A stretch of 36,456 nt of DNA. It comes from Mycobacterium sp. (GTDB lineage Bacteria > Actinomycetota > Actinomycetes > Mycobacteriales > Mycobacteriaceae). Below, piece by piece: positions 24,948 to 32,947 of the stretch. How positions within the stretch are numbered: position 1 is the stretch's first letter; every line of letters begins with the position of its first letter. The notes beneath the pieces were generated by a model. The model searched no databases. It worked only from the letters and a program-made list of their open reading frames with translations, and was not told the origin of the DNA. Where the stretch lies: assembly GCA_025965975.1 (NCBI GenBank), contig JAOPVX010000211.1, positions 1 through 36,456 on the forward strand. The letters are read 5' to 3'. Made by a program: the position numbers and the translations under genes.

Positions 24948-25949
24948 ATGACAGTCATGCTCCCGGTTCTCGATCTCGCTGAAGCGGACGGCGACGCCTC
25001 GGCGTTTCGATCACGACTTCGTGAAGCCGCCCACGGCTCCGGCTTCTTCTATCTGGTCGGTCACGGCGTACCCCAGAAGCAGTTCGACCAAGTGCTCGGG
25101 TTGGCGCGGAGGTTCTTCGCCCAGCCGCTCGACGTCAAGAACGAGATCAGCCAGCTCAAGAGCGCGCAGTTCCGGGGTTATTCGCGACTCGGAGGCGAGC
25201 TGACCAACGGCACCGTCGACTGGCGCGAGCAGATCGACATCGGCCCCGAGCGGCCGGTGATCGACGGCGCCGAGGGCTACTGGCGCCTGCAGGGCCCCAA
25301 TCTGTGGCCCGCCGCGCCCGTCGGCTTTCGCGCGGCATTCGAGAACTGGGACGACGCGCTGTCTGCGGTGGGGCTCAAACTACTGCGCCACTGGGCGGTG
25401 TCGCTGGGCGCCGCCGAACACACCTTCGACGCGGCGTTCGCCGACCTGCCTGCCACGCTGATCAAGGTGGTGCGCTATCCCGACACCGTCGAGACGTCCC
25501 AGGGCGTCGGCGCGCACAAGGACTCGGGTGTGCTCACCTTGCTGCTGGTCGAACCCGACTCGGAGGGGCTTGAGGTGGAGCTGACGCCGGGGCAGTGGAT
25601 CGAGGTGCCGGCGCTACCGGGCGCGTTCATCGTCAACGTCGGTGAGCTGCTCGAGGTGGCGACCGGCGGCTACCTGCGTGCCACCCGCCACCGTGTGCGC
25701 GCGCCGCGCCATGGCGCCGACCGGGTGTCGATCCCGTACTTCCTCAACCCGGCGCTGGACGCATTGGTCCCGATCATCTCGTTGCCGTCCGAGCTCGCGG
25801 CGCTGTCGCGCGGCGTCGAGGCCGACCCCGACAACCCGATCTTCAACACTTACGGCGACAACGCGTGGAAGTCGCGAACCCGCGCGCATCCCGACGTCGC
25901 CGAACTGCATCACGGCATCGCACCCAAGGGTGCCGCCTCGGCGTATTGA
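24948..25949 (+). CDS. 2-oxoglutarate/Fe(II)-dependent dioxygenase (isopenicillin-N-synthase-like)
   Basis: 333 residues. DIOX_N domain (G-S-G-F-F-Y-L-V-G-H-G-V-P at 31-42), then the Fe ligands His190, Asp192 (G-A-H-K-D-S-G) and His248 (A-T-R-H-R-V), and the 2-oxoglutarate carboxylate pair Arg259-x-Ser261. Start ATG 24948, or ATG 24957. Members hydroxylate or cleave small molecules. Its place between the importer/monooxygenase block and a LysR gene, with a SfnB-type flavoprotein after that, suggests a role in breaking a C-S bond. TauD-like sulfonate dioxygenases belong to a different subfamily, so this is not a clear TauD. Confidence 0.88.
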   Translation: MTVMLPVLDLAEADGDASAFRSRLREAAHGSGFFYLVGHGVPQKQFDQVLGLARRFFAQPLDVKNEISQLKSAQFRGYSRLGGELTNGTVDWREQIDIGPERPVIDGAEGYWRLQGPNLWPAAPVGFRAAFENWDDALSAVGLKLLRHWAVSLGAAEHTFDAAFADLPATLIKVVRYPDTVETSQGVGAHKDSGVLTLLLVEPDSEGLEVELTPGQWIEVPALPGAFIVNVGELLEVATGGYLRATRHRVRAPRHGADRVSIPYFLNPALDALVPIISLPSELAALSRGVEADPDNPIFNTYGDNAWKSRTRAHPDVAELHHGIAPKGAASAY

Positions 25950-26014
25950 GCGGCGATTTCATCGGGCTGATCGCAACCGTGTGCGGATGGCCGCGCGCCG
26001 TTTAGATTTCCGAC

Positions 26015-26968
26015 GTGTTCGATGTGCGCCGGCTGATCGTGCTGCAAGAAGTCGTGCGGTGCGGTTCACTTTCGGCTGCCGCGGCATCGCTGAGCTACAC
26101 CACGTCGGCGGTGTCGCAGCAGATCACTGCGCTCGAGCGCGCCGTTGGATCCACGCTGCTGGTCCGCAGCCCGACCGGGGCGCGACCGACAACGGCCGGG
26201 ACGCGGCTGCTCGAACACGCCGAGGTGATCCTCGGCGCGATCGGGGCCGCCGAGCGCGACCTGGCTCAGCTGGCCACAGCCGGACCAGGGGTGGTGCGGG
26301 TGGCGTCGTTCGCGAGCGCCGCCGCCACGATTCTGCCGCGGGTGTTCGCTCGGTTCAGGACGTTGTTCCCCGACATCGAACTGGACTTGGTGTCCGCCGA
26401 CCCCGAGGAGGGCGTCGCGATGTTGGGCAGAGACGGCGTCGACGTCGCCGTGATCACCGAGGTGCCGGGGGAGGATCCCGAGTTTCCCAGGGTCCATACG
26501 GTCGCGGTGTACGACGACGAGTTTTTTGTCGTGCTGCCCGCGCGGCACCGGTTGGCCGCCGCCGCGGAGGTGCCGTTCGCGGCGCTGGCGGGCGAGCAGT
26601 GGGTGGTGAGCACGGAGACGGGTACCTGCCCCGATGTCCGGGTCTTCCAGCAGGCGTGCAGGCGCGGCGGGTTCATTCCCTCGGTCACCTTCCGCGCCGA
26701 GGATTACTTGACGGTGCAGGGTCTCGTCGCGGCGAATCTGGGTGTGTCGCTGGTGCCTTCGCTCGCCGCGGGCGGTGTCCGCGCGGATGTGGCGTTGCGT
26801 CGGGTCGCGGGCAGACGTCCGGTCCGGCGCATCGCGCTGGCAACCGTCGACCCGCCCGTGGGTGGGACGCCGCTTGCTACGTTTCTGTCGCTAGTTCGCG
26901 CGGTGGGCGCGCACATGAGTGCGGAGGTGGTCTACAGCGTTCCTGAACGCCCCTTTAGCGTCGCTTGA
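26015..26968 (+). CDS. LysR family transcriptional regulator
   Basis: 317 residues from a GTG at 26015. HTH: L-I-V-L-Q-E-V-V-R-C-G-S-L-S-A-A-A-A-S-L, then S-Y-T-T-S-A-V-S-Q-Q-I-T-A-L-E-R, followed by the effector domain (V-R-V-A-S-F-A-S-A-A-A-T-I-L-P-R). It resembles the actinobacterial subgroup that starts M-F-D-V-R-R-L. It lies 65 bp after the dioxygenase and 42 bp before the SfnB-like gene, all on one strand. It probably controls this sulfur-related block. I see no clear T-N11-A box in the flanking gaps. Confidence 0.92.
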   Translation: MFDVRRLIVLQEVVRCGSLSAAAASLSYTTSAVSQQITALERAVGSTLLVRSPTGARPTTAGTRLLEHAEVILGAIGAAERDLAQLATAGPGVVRVASFASAAATILPRVFARFRTLFPDIELDLVSADPEEGVAMLGRDGVDVAVITEVPGEDPEFPRVHTVAVYDDEFFVVLPARHRLAAAAEVPFAALAGEQWVVSTETGTCPDVRVFQQACRRGGFIPSVTFRAEDYLTVQGLVAANLGVSLVPSLAAGGVRADVALRRVAGRRPVRRIALATVDPPVGGTPLATFLSLVRAVGAHMSAEVVYSVPERPFSVA

Positions 26969-27010
26969 CTCGGGTTTCACCAGCAAGAGGACCCACCTAC
27001 CGTTTCCACC

Positions 27011-28243
27011 ATGACAACCACCGAGAGCACCACCCCCGTCCTGAGTTCAACCGACGAGGCGCTGACGACGGCCCGTTCCGTCGCGGCGACCATCGCGATC
27101 GACGTGGTCGAGCGTGAGCGCACCGGGACCTGGCCGGAGCCGCAGCTAGAGCAGGTCGCCGAGTCGGGTTTGCTCGGCATCATCGTGCCGGCCGCCTACG
27201 GTGGTCCAGACCTTCCGCAATCGACTGCTGTCGAGGTGTTACGCATTCTCTCCCAAGCGGATTCGGCAGTGGGTCAGCTGTTGCTCTCCCACTTCGTGCT
27301 CAGCGCCGCGATCCGGGCGCTCGACGGTGCCGACCCGGCGCCGCGGCTGTTCGGCGATGTGCGCGCTGGCGCGCAACTCGGCAACGCCACTGTCGAGCAG
27401 GGTACTCGCACCAGCGTTGAGCGGCTCACCACCGTGACGCGCCGGGACGACGGCAGCTGGGTGCTCAACGGCAAGAAGTACTACGCGACAGGGACGTTAG
27501 GGGCCACCTGGATTGGGGTCGCGGCCCGGGTTCACGGTACCGAACCAGCCCATGCCGCAACGGTATTCGTCCGGCCGTCGGACGCAGGAGTCACGCTCAA
27601 CTTGGACCGCTGGTCGTCGTTCGGTCAACGTGGCACCGCCAGCGGCGAAGTAGTCCTCGATCAAGTCCTCGTCGATGACGCGTTCGTCATCGACGAGGGC
27701 CCCGATCCGGATCCGGTGACGGCCCCGCCGTCGGTGCTCGGCGCATTCGATCAGGCGCTGCATGCCGCAGTGGACGTCGGTATCGCGCGTGCCGCGCTGG
27801 AAGATGGGGCGCGGTTCGTCACGACCCGCAGCCGGCCCTGGTTTGAGGCCGAGGTAGACAGTGCTGCCGAGGAGCCTCACATCGTGCGAAGGTTCGGCGA
27901 ACTGACCGCGCGGCTGTACGCGCTGGAGGCGCTTCTCGCGCAAGGTGCCGGGCTCGTCGACGCCGCTCTGGCCCAACCCGAACTGACCCGCGCAGCCGCC
28001 GCAGCGGCATCCCTGAAGGTCGCGGCCGCCAAGGCGCTTGCCCAGGAGTTCGCCGTCGAGATCGCCAGCGGCATCTTCGAACTCGCGGGTACGTCGTCGA
28101 CCGATGGTCGATACGGCCTCGACAGGCACTGGCGCAATGTACGAGTGCACTCCCTTCACGATCCTGCCCGGTGGAAGTACGTCCACCTCGGCAACTACAC
28201 CCTGCATGCCACCCTGCCGCCCCGGCTGGGTGTTCTCCTCTGA
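27011..28243 (+). CDS. SfnB/DszC-type acyl-CoA dehydrogenase-like flavoprotein
   Basis: 410 residues. N-terminal helices with G-L-L-G-I-I-V-P-A-A-Y-G-G-P-D-L, L-N-G-K-K-Y-Y-A-T-G-T-L in the flavin domain, a central F-G-Q-R-G-T-A-S-G-E-V segment, and the C-terminal signature D-P-A-R-W-K-Y-V-H-L-G-N-Y-T-L-H. That tail is typical of the SfnB/DszC group, which uses reduced flavin and O2 on sulfur compounds (SfnB in dimethyl sulfone use, DszC in dibenzothiophene use) rather than oxidising acyl-CoA. ATG 27011; no strong ribosome site. The MetE-like gene follows 26 bp later. Confidence 0.9.
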   Translation: MTTTESTTPVLSSTDEALTTARSVAATIAIDVVERERTGTWPEPQLEQVAESGLLGIIVPAAYGGPDLPQSTAVEVLRILSQADSAVGQLLLSHFVLSAAIRALDGADPAPRLFGDVRAGAQLGNATVEQGTRTSVERLTTVTRRDDGSWVLNGKKYYATGTLGATWIGVAARVHGTEPAHAATVFVRPSDAGVTLNLDRWSSFGQRGTASGEVVLDQVLVDDAFVIDEGPDPDPVTAPPSVLGAFDQALHAAVDVGIARAALEDGARFVTTRSRPWFEAEVDSAAEEPHIVRRFGELTARLYALEALLAQGAGLVDAALAQPELTRAAAAAASLKVAAAKALAQEFAVEIASGIFELAGTSSTDGRYGLDRHWRNVRVHSLHDPARWKYVHLGNYTLHATLPPRLGVLL

Positions 28244-28269
28244 AGTCCTTCGCCACAAAGGAATTGGCT

Positions 28270-29313
28270 ATGACCACGTTCTATCTCACCGGCAGCATCA
28301 ACGTTCCGACGATCCACGACGCCTTCCACCTCGTCGGCTCGCGCCTGCAGCCGGGAGTCAGCCGCGTTCCCGATGGCGAGCCGGGCGATCGCGCGAATTG
28401 GGTGCTGACTCAGGCCGCTTACTTCTTGAACAACCCGACCCTCGACGTCGTCGACAACAAGGCCAAGGTCCGCGCCGGAACCGCGGTGTCGTTCCCGCCC
28501 ATCGATTACCACACCGTCGCCGCCGAGTCCTACGCCGAGTTCAAAAAGGCTCGTGAAGACGGTGCTGTCGAGCCCAATTCCCGGTTCCTGGTGTCGATCC
28601 CGACTCCGTTCAACGCGGTCAACTCGTTCGTGGAGTTCAATTCCCAGATCGAGGTCGCCGACGCCTATGAACATCGGCTGCGCGACAGCGTCGAGGCCAT
28701 TCAAGACGTGATTCCGCCCCGCGATCTGGCGATCCAATGGGACCTGCCCACGGAGTTGGCGACGATCGAGGGCTGGTTCCCGAATCCGTACAGGGCGCTG
28801 GAGCCGATCTTTGCCGCCACAGCCCGGCTGGCGCACTGGGTACACGACGACGCCGAACTCACGTTCCACCTCTGCTATGGCGACTCCAAATTCGGCGCAT
28901 CGCCGTTCATGGGCGACCCGCCCGACGAAGAGGCCGCCGACCGCGGCGGCCGCCACATCCTGCCCCGCGACGCCACCGCGATCGTGAGACTGGCCAACGG
29001 CCTGTCACGGCACGTACAGCGGCGCATCAACGCGGTCCAGGCCGCCACCGTCGCGGCGTGGACCAAACGGGCCCATTGGCAGCCACTCGCCGACCTGGCT
29101 CTCGAACCTCATACCGAAATCTATCTCGGACTGGTGCACGCCGACGACGGCGCTCTCGGCGCCCGTGCGCGCATCGCGCTGGCCGCCGAATTCCTACCCG
29201 ACTTCGGTTTGTCCACCGAATGTGGGCTTGGCCGCCACTCGACCGAACAGCTGGAAGCCATCCTCGTCGCGTGGCACGAACTCGCCAGCGAGCGCGCGCC
29301 GGCGCTCGCTTGA
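28270..29313 (+). CDS. MetE-like (UROD/MetE superfamily) zinc-site protein of unknown function
   Basis: 347 residues from the ATG at 28270, with AAAGGA upstream. It has the fold markers of cobalamin-independent methionine synthase C-domains: an N-terminal V-P-D-G-E-P-G-D-R-A-N-W, W-D-L-P-T-E-L at 157-163, His200-x-Cys202 (T-F-H-L-C-Y-G-D) and Cys318 (S-T-E-C-G-L-G-R). In MetE the H-x-C and C-G-L pairs bind the zinc that activates the thiol. The length is half of MetE and there is no N-terminal folate domain. It directly follows the SfnB-like gene, so a methyl- or thiol-transfer role on a sulfur compound is plausible. Function not established. Confidence 0.75.
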   Translation: MTTFYLTGSINVPTIHDAFHLVGSRLQPGVSRVPDGEPGDRANWVLTQAAYFLNNPTLDVVDNKAKVRAGTAVSFPPIDYHTVAAESYAEFKKAREDGAVEPNSRFLVSIPTPFNAVNSFVEFNSQIEVADAYEHRLRDSVEAIQDVIPPRDLAIQWDLPTELATIEGWFPNPYRALEPIFAATARLAHWVHDDAELTFHLCYGDSKFGASPFMGDPPDEEAADRGGRHILPRDATAIVRLANGLSRHVQRRINAVQAATVAAWTKRAHWQPLADLALEPHTEIYLGLVHADDGALGARARIALAAEFLPDFGLSTECGLGRHSTEQLEAILVAWHELASERAPALA

Positions 29314-29325
29314 CGGGGCGTTGCG

Positions 29326-29445
29326 CGGCGAGTTCGCCTTCGGCGATGCGGCGCACCGCGTTAGATGAAGACGTCGATCTATTCAAACGTGTTGCAAACG
29401 CGAACGATGGCCACACCCGTGGCCTTCAGGCCCAGACGCCGCTGG
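29326..29445 (-). pseudogene. Decayed partial copy of a cysteine desulfurase 3' end
   Basis: This stretch aligns base by base with the 3' end of the intact cysteine desulfurase at 30030-30170 (both contain the C-C-T-T-C-G-G and G-A-T-G-C-G-G-C-G-C-A-C-C-G-C blocks). Read on the minus strand it gives R-R-L-G-L-K-A-T, a frameshift, C-N-T-F-E, then an in-frame stop where the intact gene has Glu, and I-D-V-F-I followed by a second stop. Only about 40 codons survive. It is either a partial duplication or the last trace of a second desulfurase. Confidence 0.8.
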
Positions 29446-29455
29446 GTATGCGGGC

Positions 29456-29725
29456 TCAGCTCGTGGCGACGAGGGATGCGGACCTGCCATCTCGAAGCAG
29501 TTCGCCCCAGGCGGCGAATGCTTCTGCGTGTCCGGCCGACGACGCGCCACTGGCCAGGGCTACCAACCCGGCTGCGAGGCTGCCGATGCCGATACCTGTC
29601 TGGTTGACGACCCGAACGAGTTCCTCGAAGGCCTGCCGGTCTGAGCAGCCCCGCAGCCCGACCAGGATGCCGACGGCCACGTCGATCACTCGCCGCGAGG
29701 AGTCCTCCGCTCTGCGATAGCTCAT
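29456..29725 (-). CDS. ANTAR-domain protein (short or truncated)
   Basis: 89 residues from the ATG at 29725: R-R-V-I-D-V-A-V-G-I-L-V-G-L-R-G-C-S-D-R, then Q-A-F-E-E-L-V-R-V-V-N-Q-T-G-I-G-I. This is the RNA-binding ANTAR three-helix domain, which binds dual-hairpin antiterminators. Most mycobacterial relatives also have an N-terminal GAF domain; here there is none, and the upstream sequence is a transporter remnant, so it may be a stand-alone ANTAR protein or the C-terminal end of a broken gene. The tail (A-E-A-F-A-A-W-G-E-L-L) is an Ala-rich helix. Confidence 0.7.
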   Translation of the reverse strand: MSYRRAEDSSRRVIDVAVGILVGLRGCSDRQAFEELVRVVNQTGIGIGSLAAGLVALASGASSAGHAEAFAAWGELLRDGRSASLVATS

Positions 29726-29744
29726 GGAGCCATCGTGCTCGACG

Positions 29745-29914
29745 ACCGGGCGGCCGCCAACACTTCGGCGCGAGCAGACACAAAGTCGCGCCGATGTGGC
29801 CGAAAACGAACTCGTCCACCGGCTTACGACGAAAACCACCTCGAAGGTGGCAAAGGAGAGCCCACGCAGAAGAAGAACGTCGTACCACTCGACGGTGATG
29901 CCGATGAGGCTGGC
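29745..29914 (-). pseudogene. MHS-family (MFS) transporter fragment
   Basis: A-S-L-I-G-I-T-V-E-W-Y-D-V-L-L-L matches the first helix of metabolite:H+ symporters (S-x-I-G-T-x-x-E-W-Y-D-F), with frameshifts, then P-V-D-E-F-V-F-G-H-I-G matching the next helix (R-P-x-G-x-x-x-F-G-H-x-G-D). About 55 codons in two frames. It lies just upstream of the ANTAR gene. Confidence 0.65.
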
Positions 29915-30029
29915 CTGGTGTGCTAGACGACAACGGCGGCCGAGCGTGGTCGGACGCGCGGTGAACGAACAGCCATGCCAGTGCGCCGCTGCCTCGACTC
30001 TGGGCGAGGGGCACGGCCCCGTCGTCGGG

Positions 30030-31886
30030 TTAGACGGCCACCTCGCCTTCGGAGATGCGGCGCACCGCCTTGATAAAGAAATCGATCTCTTCAAACGTGT
30101 TGTAGAACGCGAACGATGGCCGCACCGTGGCCTCCAGGCCGAGGCGCCGCAGAATCGGCTGTGCGCAATGGTGTCCCGCGCGCACCGCGATGCCCTCGGC
30201 GTTGAGCGCCTTGCCGACCTCCAGCGGTTCGTGGCCGGCCAGCACGAACGACAGCACGCTGGCCTTCTCCTGCGCGGTGCCGACCAGCCGCACTCCGTCG
30301 ATGTCGGCGAGCAGCGGTGTCGCGTAGTCCAGCAGCGAATGCTCATAGGCCGCGATGCGCTCGATGCCAACACGTTCCACGTATCGCAACGCCTCGCCGA
30401 GGCCCACCGCGTCGGCGATGTTCCCGGTGCCGGCCTCGAACTTGTTCGGCGGGCCCTGATACAGCGACCGCTCCAAGGTCACATCGGCGATCATGTTGCC
30501 GCCACCCTGCCACGGCGGCGTCTCCTCCAGCGCTTCCTCAGTCGCGTACAACACCCCGATGCCCGTCGGCCCGTAGATCTTGTGGCCCGAGAAGACGAAG
30601 AAGTCCGCGCCCAACTCCTGCACGTCTATGGGGAAGTGCGGGACCGACTGGGCGCCGTCGATCAATACCCGGGCGCCGTAGCGGTGGCCCAGTTCAACGA
30701 TCGTCTTGGCCGGGGTGAGCGTGCCCAGAGCGTTCGAAACATGCGTCGCGGCGACGAGTTTCGTCTTCGGGCCGAGCAGGTCCTCGAACTCGCTCAGCAG
30801 CAGGTTGCCTGCATCATCGACGGGAGCGACCCGCAGGATCGCGCCCGTCTGCTGCGAAAGCAGTTGCCACGGCACGATATTGGCGTGGTGCTCCAAGTGG
30901 GTGATGAGGATCTCGTCGCCGGGGCCCAAGTGCTTGCCGCCCCACGCGTAGGCCACCAGGTTGATGGCCTCGGTGGTACCGCGCACGAAGATGATCTCCT
31001 CGCTCTTCGACGCGCCGATAAATCGCCGCACCGTGTCGCGGGCTTCCTCGTAGGCGTCGGTGGCGCGGGACGCGAGCTCGTGTGCCGCGCGGTGGATGTT
31101 GGAGTTCTCGTGTTCGTAGAAGTACGACAACCGGTCGATCACGACCTGCGGCTTTTGTGTGGTGGCAGCGTTGTCGAACCAGATCAGCGGCTTGCCGTTG
31201 ACGGTTTCGGAAAGGATGGGAAAGTCCGTGCGCACCGCATTGACGTCGAACACCTCGTGTTCGTCGGGTAATCGAGGCACCGGCTCGCTAGGCGGTGCGC
31301 CCGTCAGGAAGTAGTAGTTCGCTTCGTCACCGACGGGCGCGGCCCCCGGTGCATCCGACCAGCCGAGGTCGCCGACCGTCGGCGCCTCGGGCAGCCAGCC
31401 CGGCGCCGAGCCGCGCGGGGACACCGGGGCGGCGGGTGCCGACCCAGCCAGCACGCCAGGGATGGTGGGCACGATGCCCGACGACGGCGGCACCGCGTAC
31501 GGATCCAACACGCTTTCGACGGTGTAGGCGGCCGACGGCGCCGCCGTCGTGTCCGGTGCATTGCCCCGTGGCGCGACGGGCACCGCTTGCGGAATACCTT
31601 CCGGCTCAGGAGAAGTCGGCGCCGCCACGTAGCCGTCGGTCGCCGGCACGAGCGGCGCGGATGGCGTGAAGGGGCTGGCGGCACCTGCCGCCGCGGTGCC
31701 GGCGGAAGCAGCCGCAGTCGTATCGGGCACGTTGCCGCGGGGCGCGACGGGCGACCCCAGCGGCGGGCTGTCCGGTCCGGGACGGCTGGTGGCGGCGAAC
31801 AGCTGCGACGCCAACGCCGCGAGTTCGGCTGCGCCGATGGGTAGGTCGCTCTCGGCGTCTACCGACCGGTACTCACTTGTACTCAT
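30030..31886 (-). CDS. Cysteine desulfurase, encapsulin cargo, with long disordered N-terminus
   Basis: 618 residues from the ATG at 31886. The C-terminal ~400 residues are a SufS-type enzyme: F-D-N-A-A-T-T-Q-K-P at 238-247, PLP-binding Lys436 (S-G-H-K-I-Y-G) and catalytic Cys574 (R-A-G-H-H-C-A-Q-P). The first ~205 residues are Pro/Ala-rich and disordered, starting with L-A-A-L-A-S-Q-L-F-A-A at 22-32 and holding three P-V-[AS]-P-R-G-[NS] motifs at 46-52, 103-109 and 154-160. Such N-terminal extensions target the enzyme into family 2A encapsulins in cyanobacteria, and mycobacterial relatives carry the same arrangement. It takes sulfur from cysteine to form a persulfide. Its start overlaps the shell gene by 14 bp. 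Confidence 0.95.
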   Translation of the reverse strand: MSTSEYRSVDAESDLPIGAAELAALASQLFAATSRPGPDSPPLGSPVAPRGNVPDTTAAASAGTAAAGAASPFTPSAPLVPATDGYVAAPTSPEPEGIPQAVPVAPRGNAPDTTAAPSAAYTVESVLDPYAVPPSSGIVPTIPGVLAGSAPAAPVSPRGSAPGWLPEAPTVGDLGWSDAPGAAPVGDEANYYFLTGAPPSEPVPRLPDEHEVFDVNAVRTDFPILSETVNGKPLIWFDNAATTQKPQVVIDRLSYFYEHENSNIHRAAHELASRATDAYEEARDTVRRFIGASKSEEIIFVRGTTEAINLVAYAWGGKHLGPGDEILITHLEHHANIVPWQLLSQQTGAILRVAPVDDAGNLLLSEFEDLLGPKTKLVAATHVSNALGTLTPAKTIVELGHRYGARVLIDGAQSVPHFPIDVQELGADFFVFSGHKIYGPTGIGVLYATEEALEETPPWQGGGNMIADVTLERSLYQGPPNKFEAGTGNIADAVGLGEALRYVERVGIERIAAYEHSLLDYATPLLADIDGVRLVGTAQEKASVLSFVLAGHEPLEVGKALNAEGIAVRAGHHCAQPILRRLGLEATVRPSFAFYNTFEEIDFFIKAVRRISEGEVAV

Positions 31887-32796
31887 GGAACTGATCCACC
31901 GCGACGTCGTCGAGCACTGCAAGCGCGTCGTCGGTGAGCACAGCCAGCGAGGAGTACAGCGTCACCAGATACGACGCGATCGCCGACCGGTCGATCCCGG
32001 TGAACCGCACCGACAGCCCCGGCGCCTGCTCGCCGACCAGGCCAGGCTGGAACAGCCCCACCACGCCCTGGCGCTCCTCGCCGGTGCGCACCAGGAGGAA
32101 TTTCGTCTTACCGTCCTCAACGGGCACCTTGTCCGACGGCACGATCGGGATGCCGCGCCAGGTGATGAACTGGGCGCCGAACAGGCTGACGACGGCCGGC
32201 GGCACGCCGCGGTAGGTGGCCTCCCGGCCGAACGCGGCCACACCCAGCGGATGGGTGAGGAAGAAGCCAGGGGTCTTCCACACCTTGGTGATCAGCGCGT
32301 CGAGGTCGTCGGGGGTGGGCGCGCCCGCCAGCGTCTGAATCGTCTGCTCCGGCGTCACCTGCGACAGCAGGCCGTACTCGGGATTGTTGACGAGCTCGGT
32401 CTCCTGGCGTTCCTTGATGGTTTCGATGGTCAGCCGCAGCTGCTGGGCGATCTGGTCGTGCGGGCTGGAGTACAGGTCGGAGATCCGGGTGTGCACATCG
32501 AGGAGCGTCGAAATCGACCGCAGCGTGTATTCGCGTGGGCTGGTCTCGTAGTCGACGTAGGTCTCGGGCAGCGGCTCCTCGGTGCCGACGCTTTCCTCTG
32601 AGTGGATCGCGACCTGTTCGGGGTTGACCACGCGGTTGACCCGGTAGATGCCTGCCTCGACGGGCACCCAGCTCAGCAGGTGCAACAAGAACCGCGGGGT
32701 GATGGTCGACAGCTGGGGAACGGTCTTGGTGGCATTGGCGAGTTGTCGTGCGGCGAGATCGCCGAGCGCCTGTGACTCGTTCTGGGCTGTCGTCAT
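31873..32796 (-). CDS. srpI: Family 2A encapsulin shell protein (SrpI / major membrane protein I)
   Basis: 307 residues from the ATG at 32796, with GGAGG 7 bases upstream. L-A-N-A-T-K-T-V-P-Q-L-S-T-I-T-P-R-F-L, then L-L-S-W-V-P-V-E-A-G-I-Y-R-V-N-R, the Y-E-T-S-P-R-E-Y-T-L-R-S-I-S segment and Y-G-L-L-S-Q-V are characteristic of SrpI/MMPI, an HK97-fold encapsulin that assembles a protein shell and is abundant in M. avium and M. leprae. It has the extended N-terminal arm and no cyclic-nucleotide domain, which marks family 2A rather than 2B. It is followed, with a 14-bp overlap, by its cysteine desulfurase cargo. The system is linked to sulfur starvation and storage in cyanobacteria. Confidence 0.95.
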   Translation of the reverse strand: MTTAQNESQALGDLAARQLANATKTVPQLSTITPRFLLHLLSWVPVEAGIYRVNRVVNPEQVAIHSEESVGTEEPLPETYVDYETSPREYTLRSISTLLDVHTRISDLYSSPHDQIAQQLRLTIETIKERQETELVNNPEYGLLSQVTPEQTIQTLAGAPTPDDLDALITKVWKTPGFFLTHPLGVAAFGREATYRGVPPAVVSLFGAQFITWRGIPIVPSDKVPVEDGKTKFLLVRTGEERQGVVGLFQPGLVGEQAPGLSVRFTGIDRSAIASYLVTLYSSLAVLTDDALAVLDDVAVDQFHEYK

Positions 32797-32934
32797 GATG
32801 TACCTCCGACTTGGTCTCAATCAGGGCGTCACTCTGTTGGACATCCCCATCATGGGGCAGCGCCGGGCGGCGCGCATCGTTACAACGCAGCGGGATGCAA
32901 ACCCACACGTTGCAGTGTTGTCGGCGCGGTGTCG

Positions 32935-32947
32935 TATGGTATGGGCG
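32935..32947 (+). promoter_or_regulatory. Extended -10 element giving a leaderless transcript
   Basis: TATGGT at 32935-32940 fits the mycobacterial -10 (TANNNT). Seven bases after its last T lies the G of GTG at 32947, where a mycobacterial transcript starting at +1 would have its first codon. This supports a leaderless mRNA. No -35 is needed for such promoters. Confidence 0.65.

Noticed and set aside
24948-25949. TauD sulfonate dioxygenase
   Set aside because: The DIOX_N domain and the H-x-D...H...R-x-S layout fit the isopenicillin-N-synthase-like group, not TauD.
25642-26946. 434-codon Arg-rich open frame
   Set aside because: It overlaps the dioxygenase and LysR genes out of frame and has shadow-like composition.
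29724-31271. Long plus-strand open frame opposite the cysteine desulfurase
   Set aside because: It is an antisense shadow: the minus strand encodes a clear SufS-type enzyme here, and the plus frame shows no family motifs.
31873-32796. Family 2B encapsulin
   Set aside because: No cyclic-nucleotide-binding insertion is present, and the cargo is a cysteine desulfurase as in family 2A.
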